Shown: piece after piece, positions 51,373 to 64,000 of the stretch
How positions within the stretch are numbered: the stretch's first letter is position 1
Layout: each line of letters begins with the position of its first letter
From: Cranoglanis bouderius
Lineage: Eukaryota; Chordata; Actinopteri; Siluriformes; Cranoglanididae
Direction of reading: 5' to 3'
DNA: 64,000 nt
NCBI GenBank assembly: GCA_023630585.1
Contig: CM042566.1
Location: 13,398,754 to 13,462,753 of the forward strand
Program-made: the position numbers and the translations under genes
Notes under the pieces: model-generated
What the model was told of the DNA's origin: nothing
The model's database searches: none
Seen by the model: the letters and a program-made list of their open reading frames with translations, nothing else

Positions 51373-53040
51373 GAGTGACTGACAGTGCTACTGGATTCAG
51401 GCTCATGACTTAGGAGGAAAAGAAGAATCAGGTATGAGAATCAAGATTCTCAGTTTCTCTCTTTGGGAATATTAAAAATAGCCCGTGTGTGAGAAAGAAA
51501 GAGAGACAGACAGGCAGACAGACAGACAGGCAGACAGACAGGCAGGCAGGAAGACAGACAGGCAGGCAGGAAGACAGACAGAGTGTGTGTTTTGAGTTGA
51601 CTGTAGGAATACAGAGCTGGTCAGGTGACACTGAGTGACTGTATGTGTGTATACGTGTGTAAGAGCTCTTTTTCCAAATGTCCTCATGGAGGATGGTATA
51701 GGAGAATGGTCCTTCATTATGTAGCAAAGGCCTATTTCCTTGCATTCATCTAGCTTTATTGGTTTCTATTCTATTTATTTATTTATTTGTTTATTTTTAC
51801 ATCCCCAGCAGGCGGCACTGCGCACTGACTTGCACACTCCGTGTTTAGTGAAGAAGAAGAAGCAGACAAGAGACGATCACGATCGGGACGACTGCACTGC
51901 AGGTCGGTACAGAATTACTAACCCTACTCTGGCTCGCTGTGACACTTCACACACACTTCACTAACTCTTATACACGCCTGTGTATTCCTGCATTGCGTCA
52001 TGGCTTTGGTCTTTCAGTAAACACCGAGGTGTGTTTTTCGATGTTTTTGATGTGCCGCAGCATTTCTGTTGCATTACTGTGAATCAGACAAACTCTTCTA
52101 GGTTTTTTTGTTTTGTTTTGTTTGTTTTGTTTTTTCAGAGCCGACCGATCCTGTCACCTGCTGTGTTTCATTCCCGTTTTTCCCTTTACTACTTGGCTGC
52201 CCTCCATCACAAGGGCCTATCTGTTACTTTGTCAGCTTGAGTGAAGTGCATTAGATGCGGGCTGGAAGAGCTCAACTTACCCAGAAGGCATTGCTGCAAT
52301 TTAACACAGTGTCCTTTGAAAAACAGTGGAAGAATGCAGTAAAAAAAATATATGTACATATACATACATTATATATATATATATATATATATAAACAAAT
52401 AACTAAGATGATCGGCGGTCTCAAATCAAGTCCGTGTTCCATAGAATAGAGAGTGGCTATAAATGGAAGACTGTAAAAGGACTAGGCTGCATTCCAGTAC
52501 TGCTTTTAACATTTTTCCTTGTCCAGTTGCCCTACTTTTCTTTCCCCTTTGGCAGTCATCCATCTTGAGAGCTGTTACGTTACTTCTTTGAACTGAAGTG
52601 TGTTACATGATTATTAGATGAGCAAACTCAGGAGCACAGCTTACTCATAAAAATTGCTGAGTTTTAACCTGTTATATAAAAAGGTTAAAGCTTTTGTGCC
52701 ATAAGTAGTGTTGTTTTTTATTTTATTTAATCAAGCATTCACCAGTAGCACAACTTACCCAGATTGCATTGCTGCACATATATATAACGCTGTGTATGAA
52801 CAAAAAAATATATACTTTATATATAACCCCCCCCCCCCCCCCCTCTCCTCTCCCCCCCCCCCCCCCCTTCTGAGTCCTCCATTTGTACATGACAGCTAAT
52901 GGATAACTGCGCTACTGAATACTGCTGGGAGGTCAGGACGCTGGGTAGAGATAGCAAGCCAGCACTCCGATCTAGACACCATATATAATCATTCAAAGGA
53001 AAAAACTACACAAATACAAATCTCCAAGGAAATCACCTAA
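50338..53040. other. Intergenic, microsatellite-rich, no gene recognised
   Basis: It contains CT/CA runs (50801-50855), GA runs (51085-51125), CT (51241-51262), CA (51334-51366), a CAGA/CAGG tetranucleotide block (51505-51582), a TA run (52369-52392) and poly-C (52828-52866). A CAG|gtatgag donor-like site at 51,431 and CAG|gtcggt at 51,902 could end unannotated 5' exons, but no coding sequence supports them. Confidence 0.5.
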
Positions 53041-53042
53041 AC

Positions 53043-53313
53043 AGCTCCAGGGTCCCTGGTACAACCCAAAGATCGCTGATTGTCTGTGAACATGTTCGCC
53101 TAATGTCTGTATGGGTTTCCTCTGGGTTCTCCGGTTTTCTCCGGCCTTCCAAAAACATGTCAGTAGATGGACTGGCTATGCTAAATTGCGCTTATGATGG
53201 ACATCCCATCCACGTACTATTCTTTCCTCAATCCCAGCGTTCCTGGAATAAGCTCTGGATCCATAACTATAACCGTGACCAGGATAAAGCAGTTACTGAA
53301 GAGCAATCAGTGA
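53043..53313 (+). repeat. Fish dispersed repeat (TTCCAAAAACATG type)
   Basis: The motifs CTCCGGCCTTCCAAAAACAT, GGCTATGCTAAATTG and GTGACCAGGATAAAGCAGTT follow each other as in a repeat I recall as abundant in teleosts. The family was not assigned. Confidence 0.6.
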
Positions 53314-53769
53314 AAAATTGGATACCCAAACCCGATGCCTAACACAAAAGTGAGTGTGCAAGCCCATTTGTTTTCGTAAGTCTGTTAGGAAATCGCATCA
53401 GCTGTTGAACGGTACAGCTCCAGTGCAAACCGGTGTTACGTAGATTAAATGCGCTTCAGCGAGGGCACTTTGACAACAGAATCGGAGCATAGCCCAGGGT
53501 CGTTTGACACTGAATAGGCTGCACTCCTGTCTCACCAGGATGGGTGAGTTAGTGTTAACGTGGTAATGCTGCTCATGTTGAGACAGGAAGTGAGTGATGA
53601 TGTGGCAGCGCACCACCTACGCACCACACGGTGACTCAGAGAGAAAATAACACTGCGGTTTGTTCACGCTCCTGTAGTGTGCACTACTTGGCGGTGTTGT
53701 GTTCTGTAGCTTCAGGCCATCTCGTTAGATCATCTCTTCATCTCTGTGCTGATCAGTATACACATTTGG

Positions 53770-53829
53770 ATGAAAACGGGACCCATCCTATGCCTGGGGC
53801 TCGTCTTGACGGCAGGTGTGTGCGCACAG
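53770..53829 (+). CDS. Possible first coding exon with signal peptide
   Basis: ATG at 53770 opens MKTGPILCLGLVLTAGVCAQ, which looks like a signal peptide (Lys, hydrophobic core, small residues before the cut). It is followed directly by a CAG|gtggga donor-like site. The context has A... at -3 not optimal. No homologue is recognised and no later exon is found in the window, so this is a candidate only. Confidence 0.25.
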
Positions 53830-53989
53830 GTGGGAATGGAAATAAGATATGAAGGCAATGAGACACCACTGACAGCATCACCTTGCTGCACATTTACAAG
53901 CACCATGCATTTTTTTTTAAATGATTGCGTATGATTGTTTCTTCCGGCTGTAAATGAGCTGAACATTGAAAGACTGGATTTTTAAAACC

Positions 53990-54040
53990 CTATACTATAC
54001 TATACTAAACTATACTATACTATACTATACTATACTATAC
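53990..54040. repeat. TATAC pentanucleotide repeat
   Basis: About ten TATAC units with one variant (TAAAC). Nothing else recognisable in 54,041-55,224. Confidence 0.9.
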
Positions 54041-55224
54041 ATTCTAGAACCGTGCAGCTCAGAAATAAAGCTCTCTGCACTGATGGGTCGGTATTAGTGT
54101 ATTACATATTGCACACAGAGCACTTAATGTGTCATGGGAAAGTCATATTTACATGCGTTCCATTTTTAGGAATAATTTAGACATTTGTATAAAAGAAGCA
54201 GGAAAGTTCCTACCGGAAAGCACATAACTGAAGTTAATTTTTTGAATCTCATCCAGTAGCATGCTTAATCACCACATCCCTTTCTTTCACTCTCGGTTTT
54301 AACAGAGAGAAAAATTGCTGTAGTATAAGAGGAATAAAAGGCTTCAGACTTGAAAAATAATCAACTCTGTGGTGTTAACGGCCATCTGCATCACACCACG
54401 CCTTCAGTTGTTCTCCTATAACTGCACACCTCATCATGTTTTACTCCTTACATACAACATTGGGTTCTCACAAACCATTGTGATATAAAATATTGCTATG
54501 TGCGGTGCAGGCCGTGCATCGTCGACCTGCCGGGGATAATCATTCTGTAAGATCATAAACAGCACATAACCTACAGTATAAACTAGTTACTTAATGTTAG
54601 ACAGCTAGTCTATAAGCTCTGGTTGAAGGGAAAAGGGTCGCTCCATGTAATCTCTCAGCAGGCTGAATGTAGGGGCTTCAGCACCCACTCCACACTGAAG
54701 ATAAATCGACTGACTATCATGCATCAGTTATCAACTTCCCACAAAATTATCGCACGAAAGAAAAATGCTATAATTCCATCATTCTTGAATTCGTCTTCAA
54801 CGAATCTTTAACTCTCTCACTCTCATTTGCTTCGTTTACACTCACACACTTACTCTCTTTCCTGATTGGCTGCCGCCTCCAGCCACTCACTGTGTAGACG
54901 GACTTCTTTCGTGCCTGATGTTGGGCCGTGATAAGGTTTGATTTATTTCGGCTGGTGTAATGGCATACCGGATACGTACAAATATCTGACATTTATCTCA
55001 GGAGATAAGACTAAAGCCTGAAGTCAATAATTCGTATGATCACATACTCATTTTCCATCATAGATTTATAATCCTTTGATCAAGTGACACTTATGTTCTT
55101 TTTCCATAAATAGAATAGGTTATGAATGTAGAGATCGGTAGGAGGTTTTGTTGTTGTTTTTGAAATAAAATGAAGGATAATGCTGTTAGGACATCGAACA
55201 TATTATGATATAAAGATAGCTATA

Positions 55225-55788
55225 CAGTACCGTGCAAATGTTTTAGGCACCCTATTTTTTTAGTACAAACTTTGTTATAGATATTTTATTTTATGACGTC
55301 TACACGATCAAGTCGGTACAAAAACATTTCAGATTCCCAAACATTAGTTTTCTAGCACAAAAATAAATGTTACAGAAAAATGTTTTTATGTCCTTAAAGA
55401 AAGCAGCATATTACGTAAGAGACACTTTTCAGACAGTAAACACAATGAAGGCTGCTGGGTTTTGCTGCAAAAATAAGAAGCGAGTGCGAAAGTCAAAGTG
55501 TCCAGAAGAACTGTGTCTGGTTCTGCAAGATGCTCAATAAAACTTACCAGCTCATTTCCTTATAAAACTGCACAAATTGTACCGGATACTACTATTTTTA
55601 TTATTATTAATTTTTTTATTTTTGTCACACCAAATATTGACTTTGTTTCATTTACTACTGTTTACTGCTCTTTACTGTATTTTTATTTATTTATTTTTTA
55701 ATGTAGAAACATTTAATTTCATTATTTTGAAGGCATCTTTGCTCTACAGCATTTCTTTGCATGTGCCTAAGACTTCTGCACAGCACTG
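55225..55788. mobile_element. Tc1-type MITE (564 bp), copy 1
   Basis: It is flanked by TA (55223-55224, 55789-55790). The ends CAGTACCGTGCAAATGTTTT and the inverse GTGCCTAAGACTTCTGCACA are imperfect. The interior matches 61852-62400 in the same orientation. Confidence 0.8.
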
Positions 55789-55814
55789 TATGCTTCGTGG
55801 TCACATTAATGATT

Positions 55815-56448
55815 CAGTCCGTACAGGATTTCATGGAGATTTTTTTAGTGATTGGAGTGGCCAAAAATATTTGATTTTGCTGCGGCTTTTTCAAAACGAA
55901 ACCTTTTGGTCAGTCCCTCCGCGATTTAGCGATTTCGCAATCGCAGAAATGAACGCGAACTCTGCGAGATTCGGAGGAGCTTGCAATTTTTTCAAAATTA
56001 CCGCAGATTTTGCGCGGATCCGGGCCGAGACGCGCCGTCTGACGTCGTCTCGACCCGCATTCAGCCAAAGCCCCCTTCGATTCACGTGCGTGTACACGAG
56101 TACAGCTAAAAGGTCTCGTTTACCAACAAACATCACTGAGAAAGTTCGCCAATTCAGGTTTGGCCAATTCAAGTAGTTTTCCCGCAACAATCACAAAAAA
56201 AAAAAAAAAAACCTCTGCGGAATCCTGTTTTAGCTGTACTCACGTTCGACGCACGTGAATCGAAGAGGGCTTTGGCTGAATGCGCGTTGCGATGACGTCA
56301 CATCACACGTCTTGGTCCAAATCTGAGGAAAATCTGCGGTAATTTCGATCGAAAAATTGCAAGGCCCCCCACCCCCCGAATATTGTTGAGTTTGCTTGAT
56401 TTCGCGTGAGTTTCTGCGATCGCAAAATCGCGAAATCCTGGAGGGACT
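55815..56448. mobile_element. CAGTCCCTCC MITE with an inverted copy of itself inserted
   Basis: The outer ends are CAGTCCGTACAGGATTT and AAATCCTGGAGGGACT. At 55911-~56231 an inverted copy of the same family begins CAGTCCCTCCGCGATTTAGC and ends CGGAATCCTG. Each side of it continues the outer copy (ACCTTTT on the left, TTAGCTGTACTCACG on the right). Confidence 0.7.
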
Positions 56449-56452
56449 TATC

Positions 56453-57073
56453 ATTTGTGTAAATTAAATCATTAAATCAATAAAATAGTAGTTGCTTTTA
56501 AGCAATCTGTGTGTTGGAGTCTGTATGGAATTTTAAACTGCAGTTTTCTCCCTTTTCACTTTTAGGGGTAAGCAAGGCTTAAATGCTAGAACTAGAACGT
56601 TTTGTATAAAAGAAAACATTCATATTGTACCACGTGAAGGTTTTTCCCAGGCTGCCGCATATATCTAGTGAAACTGACGTTATATCGTAGCATACACGTC
56701 TGACCACGTCAGCTTCTATATGCACATGCACATGCAAGCTCATGGCTTTATTTACATTCACTTTAGAACACTGATCAGTGTATCTCCTTGGAGAAGACTC
56801 GGAACCACAGAAAACGCCCAATTATAATAAAAATGCCTCTCTTTCACTCGCTCTCATCCATATTTTTCTGCCTGTCCTCACACAGTGCACCCATTTAATC
56901 CTTTCGTTTTGTAACATCCGTCTGTTCCGCTTCTCTCCCTTTTTTTTTTCTATTTCCCATCTCTTACTCCCTCCTCCTGCCATCCATCATCTTCCCTTGT
57001 GTTTCCGTGCCCTCATTCATTCTTCACTCATGTTTTTCACGCACCGTTCCTTCTGTGCCCTCATTCTCTCCCC

Positions 57074-57128
<55 letters not shown>

Positions 57129-57253
57129 CTCACTGCATTGATCAGGCTGCAGCTTAGCTGCATTAAAATATGCATTAAAAAGGGCTGCAGTAGTGAGATG
57201 AATCTGTCTATCCTGCGTGTGAGATAGACACCACTCATGCGCGTGCGCGTGTA

Positions 57254-57284
<31 letters not shown>

Positions 57285-57665
57285 CTGTATGCAAATGTAT
57301 AGACACTGTTTTTTTCCCTAATCTCCTAGCCACCGCCACTGCTGCTAACCCGAGATCGTTTTTTTTTTTTTTTTCCCTCTGACATCACCATCATAGGGTT
57401 CTGCTTCTACCTCTTTCTCTTTTTTGGGTCACTCTGCCTTTCAGCTTTCCTGTTTCCAGTCTTTCTTTCCTTCCTTCCTCCACCGCTACAGAGCAGTCAT
57501 TCCTCCTATACTATCATCCACCCTTTCATCCTTTTCCCTTTTTCGCAGCGTGCATCTGTTCTGCTCTGCCTTTTTCTTCTCCCTCTCTCTCCCTCTCTCT
57601 CGCCGTCCATCATCTTCCCTGGTGTTTCAGCAGTGTTTCTGACGTTAGCACCGTACCATTCCGCA

Positions 57666-57703
<38 letters not shown>

Positions 57704-58491
57704 TCTCTGTCTCTCGCTCCCAACCGTTTTCCAGCCATGTTGATTAAAGTTGCAGTGGTTATTCCAGAGCAAAGTCGATGCCACCTCTGAAGCTCAGCGG
57801 AAAGAAGGCTCTGAGAAGAGAGAGGGAGCGAGAGAGATGGAGAGAGAGAGAGAGAGGGAGCGAGAGAGAGTGCACGAGAGATAGAGAGAGAGAGAGAGAT
57901 GACGCACAGACGTTGAGAGCAGTGCTAGACAGCAAGCAACGAGTCAAACGAGTCAATTTTTATTTTCGTTGCAAGATGGCGCATTTTTCTGTTTCGTCTG
58001 TTTCACCTCATTCTCTGATGCACAGAAATAAATAGTATATTCTACGTGTTTCCTTCTCTGCAGAAAGCGCTGTGATGCGATTCTTGCTCTGCGTATGACT
58101 GGACGCCAGCAGCTGTGTTTCATTTTGCTGAGGTAGGGGATTTTTTTTTTTCCAATTTTATTTTTAGTTCGAATTGTAAAAAAAAAAAAAAAAAATTCAT
58201 ATACCATTATTGACCGGCCTTCGCTTTTCTCTATGCTGCTATTTTACACTATGTTAAAGAAGGGTGTGGCAGCGTCCGTTTCCGCACATCTGCGGATGAG
58301 GAGTTAGAACGCGAAAACAATAAGACAACGTAACAAAATTCGTGTTAAAAACAAAACAAACAAAAACTCCCAACAGTTAGCTTTAGTGTACTGCACTGTT
58401 AAGCAGGTTTACTGACTCATACGCGAACCGCCATCGCAGGAAAAGATGCAGCAAGCCCTCAGTGTGAGAGTCCAGAGGCTGAGCAGACAAA

Positions 58492-58546
<55 letters not shown>

Positions 58547-59941
58547 GGAGCAGAGCAGGCAAAGCCGCCTATCCTCCATCTTAACATATGCTGCTAAGCT
58601 GACTCTTAAGCACAATTTTTACGCTGTTCGCCGTTCATCACCCAGCTTAATTGCTGATAAATGCGTTGCCCCGACAACAGAGGCCTGTTTCAGCCGTGAT
58701 CATATCAACTTCTCTGCCTTACGAGGGAATTAAAACACGAAGGCTTTGCACACTGGCTTTAGATTTGTTTGTTTCGTTTATTTATGCATAGGTTTTTTTT
58801 TCCCCCTACGCAAACTCATCAGTGCACAAAATTCAATCAATCCAATTGTGCCCGATGATGTCATCATAGCCCTATGTGGATGGATGAACTGCGCCTTTTT
58901 TTTTCTTTTTTTTTTTGCTGTGTAATTCATGTACAGTAGAGCTTCGCGTGTGGTTTTCTATCTCTTTCTGTTTTCCTCGCTCACACTCACGTATTCAGAG
59001 ACACACTCGCAGCCACGTAGCTTTCACAAACCGTATGCGAATTAAAAATAATTTCCTTTTAAAAACAGGAAATCTAGCGTCATATTAGCAAAATGTCGTG
59101 TGTGTGTAGGTTGGTAATATTTCTTTGTCTGCTGTTTTTTTTGTTTTGTTTTTTTGTTGTTGTTTTTTTTGTACCATGCTAACTGCTAGGCAGCTTACAT
59201 TAAGCACATGTGAATGAAATCTGCAAGTGGATAAATATTCTTTTAAAACGTATCCAAACCGGGGCAAGCGCTGGCTTAATTTCCGTTGAGTTCGACACAT
59301 ACTGTGAAACGCAAGCCTCGTTCACAATCGATAGTGATCTGAACCGTCAGCTAAACCCCGGCAGCCATTTTGTGATCAGCAAGGCTGAATCATCTCTCGT
59401 ACGTGTTTTAAGATGGCCGCGCTGCAGTGAGGAAACGGGCAGCAGTGCAGATCAGGTGAATAAAGAAGGAGAAGCACAGACAGCATGAAGAATTCGAACA
59501 GGAATCCAATCAGATGATGTAGAGACGCAGAGGGACAGGAAGAGAGACAATACAAATGAGACTTAAGAAAGGGAACAGGGTCGCCGAAAGAGGAAGAAAA
59601 AGAGAGGCAAAGCATACCTGAGACAAAGCGACAGACAGAGAAGAGGTGAGAGAGAAGAAGAAGAAGAAGAAAGAGAAGAGACAGAGAGACAGATAGGAGG
59701 TAATGGATCAAATTGAAAGACAGATAAAGTTAATAACAACATAATATCTATTTAATAAGAGTGTTACTATAGTAACATGTAAAGCACACACATTGGTGCT
59801 TTTATTTGAACGTAGAAGAGCAATAATGTTAAAAACAGAATACTTGTAGAAGTTGGTTTAGGGCATCCGAAACATGATGCAGGAAATCAGCGTTAGCCAC
59901 TCCCAGTCAATGAATATTGCGAGCGCTTTGCATATACTCCT

Positions 59942-59996
<55 letters not shown>

Positions 59997-60900
59997 TGGA
60001 TGATATTAGTGTAATGACCTGCAAGTATAATATTCTCTGGATCTATAGGGGATTAAAAACCAACAACAGAATCGGAAGAAATAGCACAATTCTTGGTGAG
60101 AAAATGAAAAATGATCCCCTCGAGTGGAGGCTACAGGAACCATTTCTGACCAGCGTTTGTACTGATGATGAAAGCAGCCCCTCTCTTCTATCATTTCTGT
60201 TCTATTTCTCGTAATCTTTCTATAGCTCTACAACAGTGGGTTTCTTCATCAACAAGGGTACGAAGTAGAACCTGTTTAGTAACCTAAGAACTATCCAAAG
60301 AACTCTTAAGAGGTATATAAAATCTTAAGAATGAGCAGTGTTTATAATTGTGTATGGCATAGAAGTATTTACGTAATCCGCTCCTTTCTGCTTTCTGTCT
60401 GTGTGTCACTTTGCTAAACAGTTATTCTGATTCGCTTTAGCACGTTAATGGCTGTCAAGTTTGTAAACATGAAATGGACACGGTTGCCACTGTTGAAGCT
60501 CTGCTGCCATCTTGTGTTTTGGACAACAGCGGTCTGAATGTTTATTCTATTGATGCCGGGTACAGTTCTCCATTCAATGGCATATGTGTAACCGTAATAA
60601 TACTAATTATATAAAGTATGGTGTATCTGTGACTGACTTATCTGTGATTTACTCATCTGTAGTTTGTTTTGGTGTCCAATGTACTGCCTGTTATGAAAAG
60701 AATAAATGTTCTTTTATCATTACCAAAATAACGTGTAGCCATGTGGTACCGATGCCGTGCTTCCATGCAGAAGGCAGTCATTTTGCATACACTAATTTGG
60801 GCCCCCATGGCTCCCTATTATTTTGATGTTTGGTGTTTTTGATTTGTTAGATTAAGGGTTATTTGTTAGTGTGGGATTGTGCTCTGTCTGTGTTATAATG
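56453..60900. other. Intergenic, simple-repeat rich, no gene recognised
   Basis: CT run (57077-57125), GT (57256-57283), CT (57671-57698), GA-rich (57824-57899), CA (58494-58541), GAA/GA (59647-59695) and CA (59943-59994). Frames such as one in 57,424-57,642 are pyrimidine-rich artefacts. No exon can be defended. Confidence 0.5.
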
Positions 60901-60907
60901 ACACATT

Positions 60908-61850
60908 GGGCCTCATTTATCAATCTTGTAGTAGAGTTGCATGTAAATGTTTGTGTAGCCAAACCAAACCAAACATTTCCGCCGGATTTACAAAAGTTTC
61001 GGAAACTCTGATTTTCTTCCTACTCGTGTGCATGTGTTGATAAATTCATCACCTCTAAATCACCGGGTGTATGCACAGCACAGATTAGTTGCATTTAGTG
61101 ATGCCCACAAAACTCCATAAATGGTAAAGCTCACAGAGCAGAAAGTGCAAAATGACAACTAAACAGCCACAAAATAGAAGAATTTCTCAGAGGCAGTATA
61201 CCCGGACATACTTTTGACTCACGTCTGAGAGAATCAAAAAATTATTTGGCAGCATGACAGGCGGGGTCACAGCACCTGAAAAGGCCAAAAATGGAGAGAA
61301 TCCAGGGGTCCTCAAGAAAGAGCAGGACACTATGCTCAGAGCAGTGCAGGACATTACAGCAATGAGTGACATGAGTTTACAAGTTTACAGAAGGTATGCC
61401 AATCACTGCAAAATGTGAAAAGGTGTCAATAAAGCTTGCTATGTAAATTAAATGGATAGCTGAGTTTCTCATGATTATGCCAGAAACCTTTGCTTTACAA
61501 ACACATAATGAGGCACTGATGCATGGTAGTTGTCAGGTTAGAGCTGGAGGAGGAACGTGCTCTGATGTATTCGGGATGAGTCGGATGATAGCACACGAGG
61601 GAGTATACCTCTCATTCTAGGCTGAGACATACCAGATCGGTCACTTATCTCTCACTGTAATGTACCAGTAGCAAGAAATCAAAGCACGGACAAAATTTGG
61701 ACATACACAGGAATGGTACGGGATCATTTTGTCAGCAGAGTTCGTGCTGGCTCTAAAGTGTTGCATAGCATTTCAAGACGATGCCATGGCAAATGAAACC
61801 GACTTATAAGCCAGCTTGCATCCTTTGAAAAAAATTAAAAATAAATAAAG
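60908..61850 (+). mobile_element. DNA transposon relic with GGGCCTCATTTATCAA end
   Basis: The left end GGGCCTCATTTATCAATCTT is one I recall from fish and amphibian DNA transposons. A short plus-strand piece, GSMTGGVTAPEKAKNGENPG and LRAVQDITAM, resembles the Myb/SANT-partner protein of Harbinger elements, but this is tentative. The right end is not identified. Confidence 0.4.
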
Positions 61851-61851
61851 A

Positions 61852-62400
61852 CAGTACTGTGCAAAAGTTTTAGGCACCCTTTTTTTTTTTTTTTAGTATA
61901 AACTTTGTTATAGATTTTTTATTTTATGACGTCTACATCATCAAGTCAGTACAAAAAACATTTTAGATTCCCAAACATTAGTTTTCTAGCACAAAATTAA
62001 ACGTTACAGAAAAATGTTTGTATGTTATTAAAGAAAGCAGCATATTACGTAAGAGACACTTTTCAGACAGTAAACACAATGAAGGCTGCTGGGTTTTTCT
62101 GCAAAAATAAGAAGCGAGTGTGAAAGTCAAAGTGTCCAGAAGAACTGTGTCTGGTTCTGCAAGATGCTCAATAAAACTTACCAGCTCATTTCCTTATAAA
62201 ACTGCACTAATTGTACTGGAGTCTAATTATTAGTCTAATTATTATTTTTTTGTCACACCAAATATTGACTTTGTTTCATTTACTAATGTTTACTGCTCTT
62301 CACTGTATTTTTTTTAATGTAGAAACATTTAATTTCATTATTTTGAAGGCATCTTTGCTCTACAGCATTTCTTTGCATGTGCCTAAAACTTTTGCACAAT
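61852..62400. mobile_element. Tc1-type MITE, copy 2
   Basis: It begins CAGTACTGTGCAAAAGTTTT and follows 55225-55788 closely, with several small indels. Its right end runs into GT and TA microsatellites (62401-62436). Confidence 0.8.
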
Positions 62401-62435
<35 letters not shown>

Positions 62436-62469
62436 GGTCTCTAAATGTCCATTTCCTCGTAAGTGCAGC

Positions 62470-63308
62470 ATGTGCTAACTCTTCCAGTAATATCAATTCT
62501 GCCATTTGCACTGCCTCGGCTTACGGCTACCATGTGCCCAGACCAGCCCATTCTCCATTTATACGGCAGCATTTTTTCTAGCATTGCAACACTCCCATGG
62601 ATACCGTTTTTTTGCCCAGTCTCTTTTTAATGGTGTAATCATGAACACTGACCTTGTCTGAGGCGGGTGAGGCCTGCAGATCATTAGATGTTTCTCTGGT
62701 TCTTTTGTGACTTCCTGGATGAGTCGTCGATACACTCTTCCAGGAATTTTCATAGTCCAGCCACCTCTAGGAAGATTGCCACTGTTTTAAGTGTCCTTCA
62801 TTTGGAGATAACGGCTCTCGCTGTAGTTCGCTGCAGTCCCGGAGCCTTAGAAATGGCTTTATAACACTTTCCACACTAATGCAATTCCAATCACTTTCTT
62901 TTTCATCCCTTCTGGTATTTCTTTTGATCACTTGTTGATACCTTCAAACCTACTTTACGTTGCTGGAAAGGTTCTGTTTAAGTGATGTTTACAGTAGATT
63001 CAACAGGGCAGGCAGTAATTTAGCCTGGTTGTATAATCGAGTTGAACCCAATTATCAGTTGAATTTTGTTAATTGAGTAATTAAGGGGGCAGTTAGTTTT
63101 TCACACATGGCCAGTTGGTGGGAGATAACTTTATTTTGTGTTGGATAACTGTATTTTGTGTTTACTCAAGTTGTTTCTGTCTTATATTCATTGAAATAAT
63201 GACATATCATTTGTTTGAAAATCTGAAATAACTGAATGTGTCAAATATGCAAAATAAATAAATAAAATAGAAGAAATCAAGAAGGGGCAAATAATTTTCT
63301 TGTCACTG
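62470..63308 (-). mobile_element. Tc1-like element, truncated, transposase N-terminal remnant
   Basis: The minus strand at 62,753 down reads GRVYRRLIQEVTKEP and, across a frame change, RDWAKKRYPWECCNARK, corresponding to the DNA-binding region of a Tc1 transposase. The right end CAAATAATTTTCTTGTCACTG is followed by TA (63309-63310). The catalytic domain is absent. Confidence 0.7.
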
Positions 63309-63310
63309 TA

Positions 63311-64000
63311 TATAAAATGCTGTCATCAGTGCATGAGAAAAAATGGTGTGAACTTGGTGTATATGTAGGTCATTTTTATGCTATACATCTGCATGAAAAG
63401 CACACTTCCGTTTCTTTCTTTTTTTATTTTTTAAAATTTTATTTTATTAGCTCAAACAATTATTCAAACTATAGAACAGAAAGTGGGGCTTAACTATCAT
63501 TAAATGTCTCAAATTTTAAATATGCAAAATTCAGCATCCCTAAATGAAACACTGCTATATGTTTGTGTAATTACAATGAATTATGTAACATTAGTTTTAG
63601 GAAATGGATTTAAACAGTATGTGCAAAAATTCATGAAATTTAAAAAAAAAAAAAAGTGTGAAATTGAAATTTTATTTTAATGTATGCAGTTTAACATCCC
63701 TGCCAAGGCTATGTTCTGAGAACTCTATAGGATCACTCTCTTGCTGTAATATTAATAAAGAACAAGGACTTCCCAATGCCACTACCAGCTTCATATACAA
63801 GTTATAGTTGGTTATCTTCAGTTTTGTAAAGGATGCTATTTGAGAATTGCAACACAGAACCCACAAGGTGGAACAGCCCATAGAGAAACTGAGAAATTTA
63901 ATTTACATTGGATCTATAGGTGAAAATGTATTTGAGTATCCATTCATGCTTCATCATTTTGAAGCTGAAGGTCACACTTTATAGAGTGAGTCTGCAGGTA
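63311..64000. other. AT-rich intergenic, nothing recognised
   Basis: No exon, promoter or repeat termini can be defended in the last 690 bases. Confidence 0.6.

Noticed and set aside
57017..57240. Arg-Glu / Ser-Leu repeat frames in the 57-58 kb region
   Set aside because: They are translations of CT/GA microsatellites with no conserved flanks or splice sites.

Overview
This is vertebrate nuclear DNA, almost certainly from a ray-finned fish. It has spliced genes with long introns, very dense microsatellites, and many Tc1/mariner, hAT and PIF/Harbinger copies together with fish-type SINE and MITE repeats. The repeat mix is compatible with a catfish-like teleost, but the species is inference. 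There are no bacterial-type operons, no CRISPR arrays and no prokaryotic defence systems. Two genes are well supported by exon homology (recalled protein families, no search run), correct codon phase and mostly good splice sites.

Layout. (1) Positions 1 to about 40,630, minus strand: the 5' half of TRIP12, a HECT-type E3 ubiquitin ligase. Sixteen exons containing coding sequence are placed. They run from the ATG at 24,081 down to the start of the WWE region at the left edge, about 836 codons. The rest of the WWE region and the HECT domain lie beyond position 1. A 16.5-kb first intron separates the start-codon exon from a CpG-rich presumed promoter and non-coding exon near 40.6-41.0 kb. (2) About 41.7-45.3 kb, plus strand: FBXO36, a small F-box protein of four exons and 190 codons, head to head with TRIP12. 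An NRF1-like site and a palindromic CRE lie between the two genes. (3) 45.6-50.3 kb: a decayed minus-strand Ty3/gypsy LTR retrotransposon. Its reverse transcriptase is split by a clean 631-bp retroviral-type solo LTR. (4) 50.3-64 kb: repeat-rich intergenic DNA with MITEs, Tc1 remnants and a possible isolated signal-peptide exon near 53.8 kb. No further gene was recognised.

The TRIP12 introns hold nested transposons: a hAT-like element inside the terminal repeat of a Harbinger element, a Tc1 copy and a perfect foldback inside a hAT-like element, and three near-full-length but broken Tc1 copies. Nothing here amounts to a new multi-gene system. The most unusual observations are the LTR that carries a primer-binding-site-like sequence inside its own end, an FBXO36 intron with neither a GT start nor an AG end in this sequence, and the repeated use of microsatellites as splice-acceptor tracts in both genes. 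Gene identities rest on recalled protein families and on reading frame, not on a database search.
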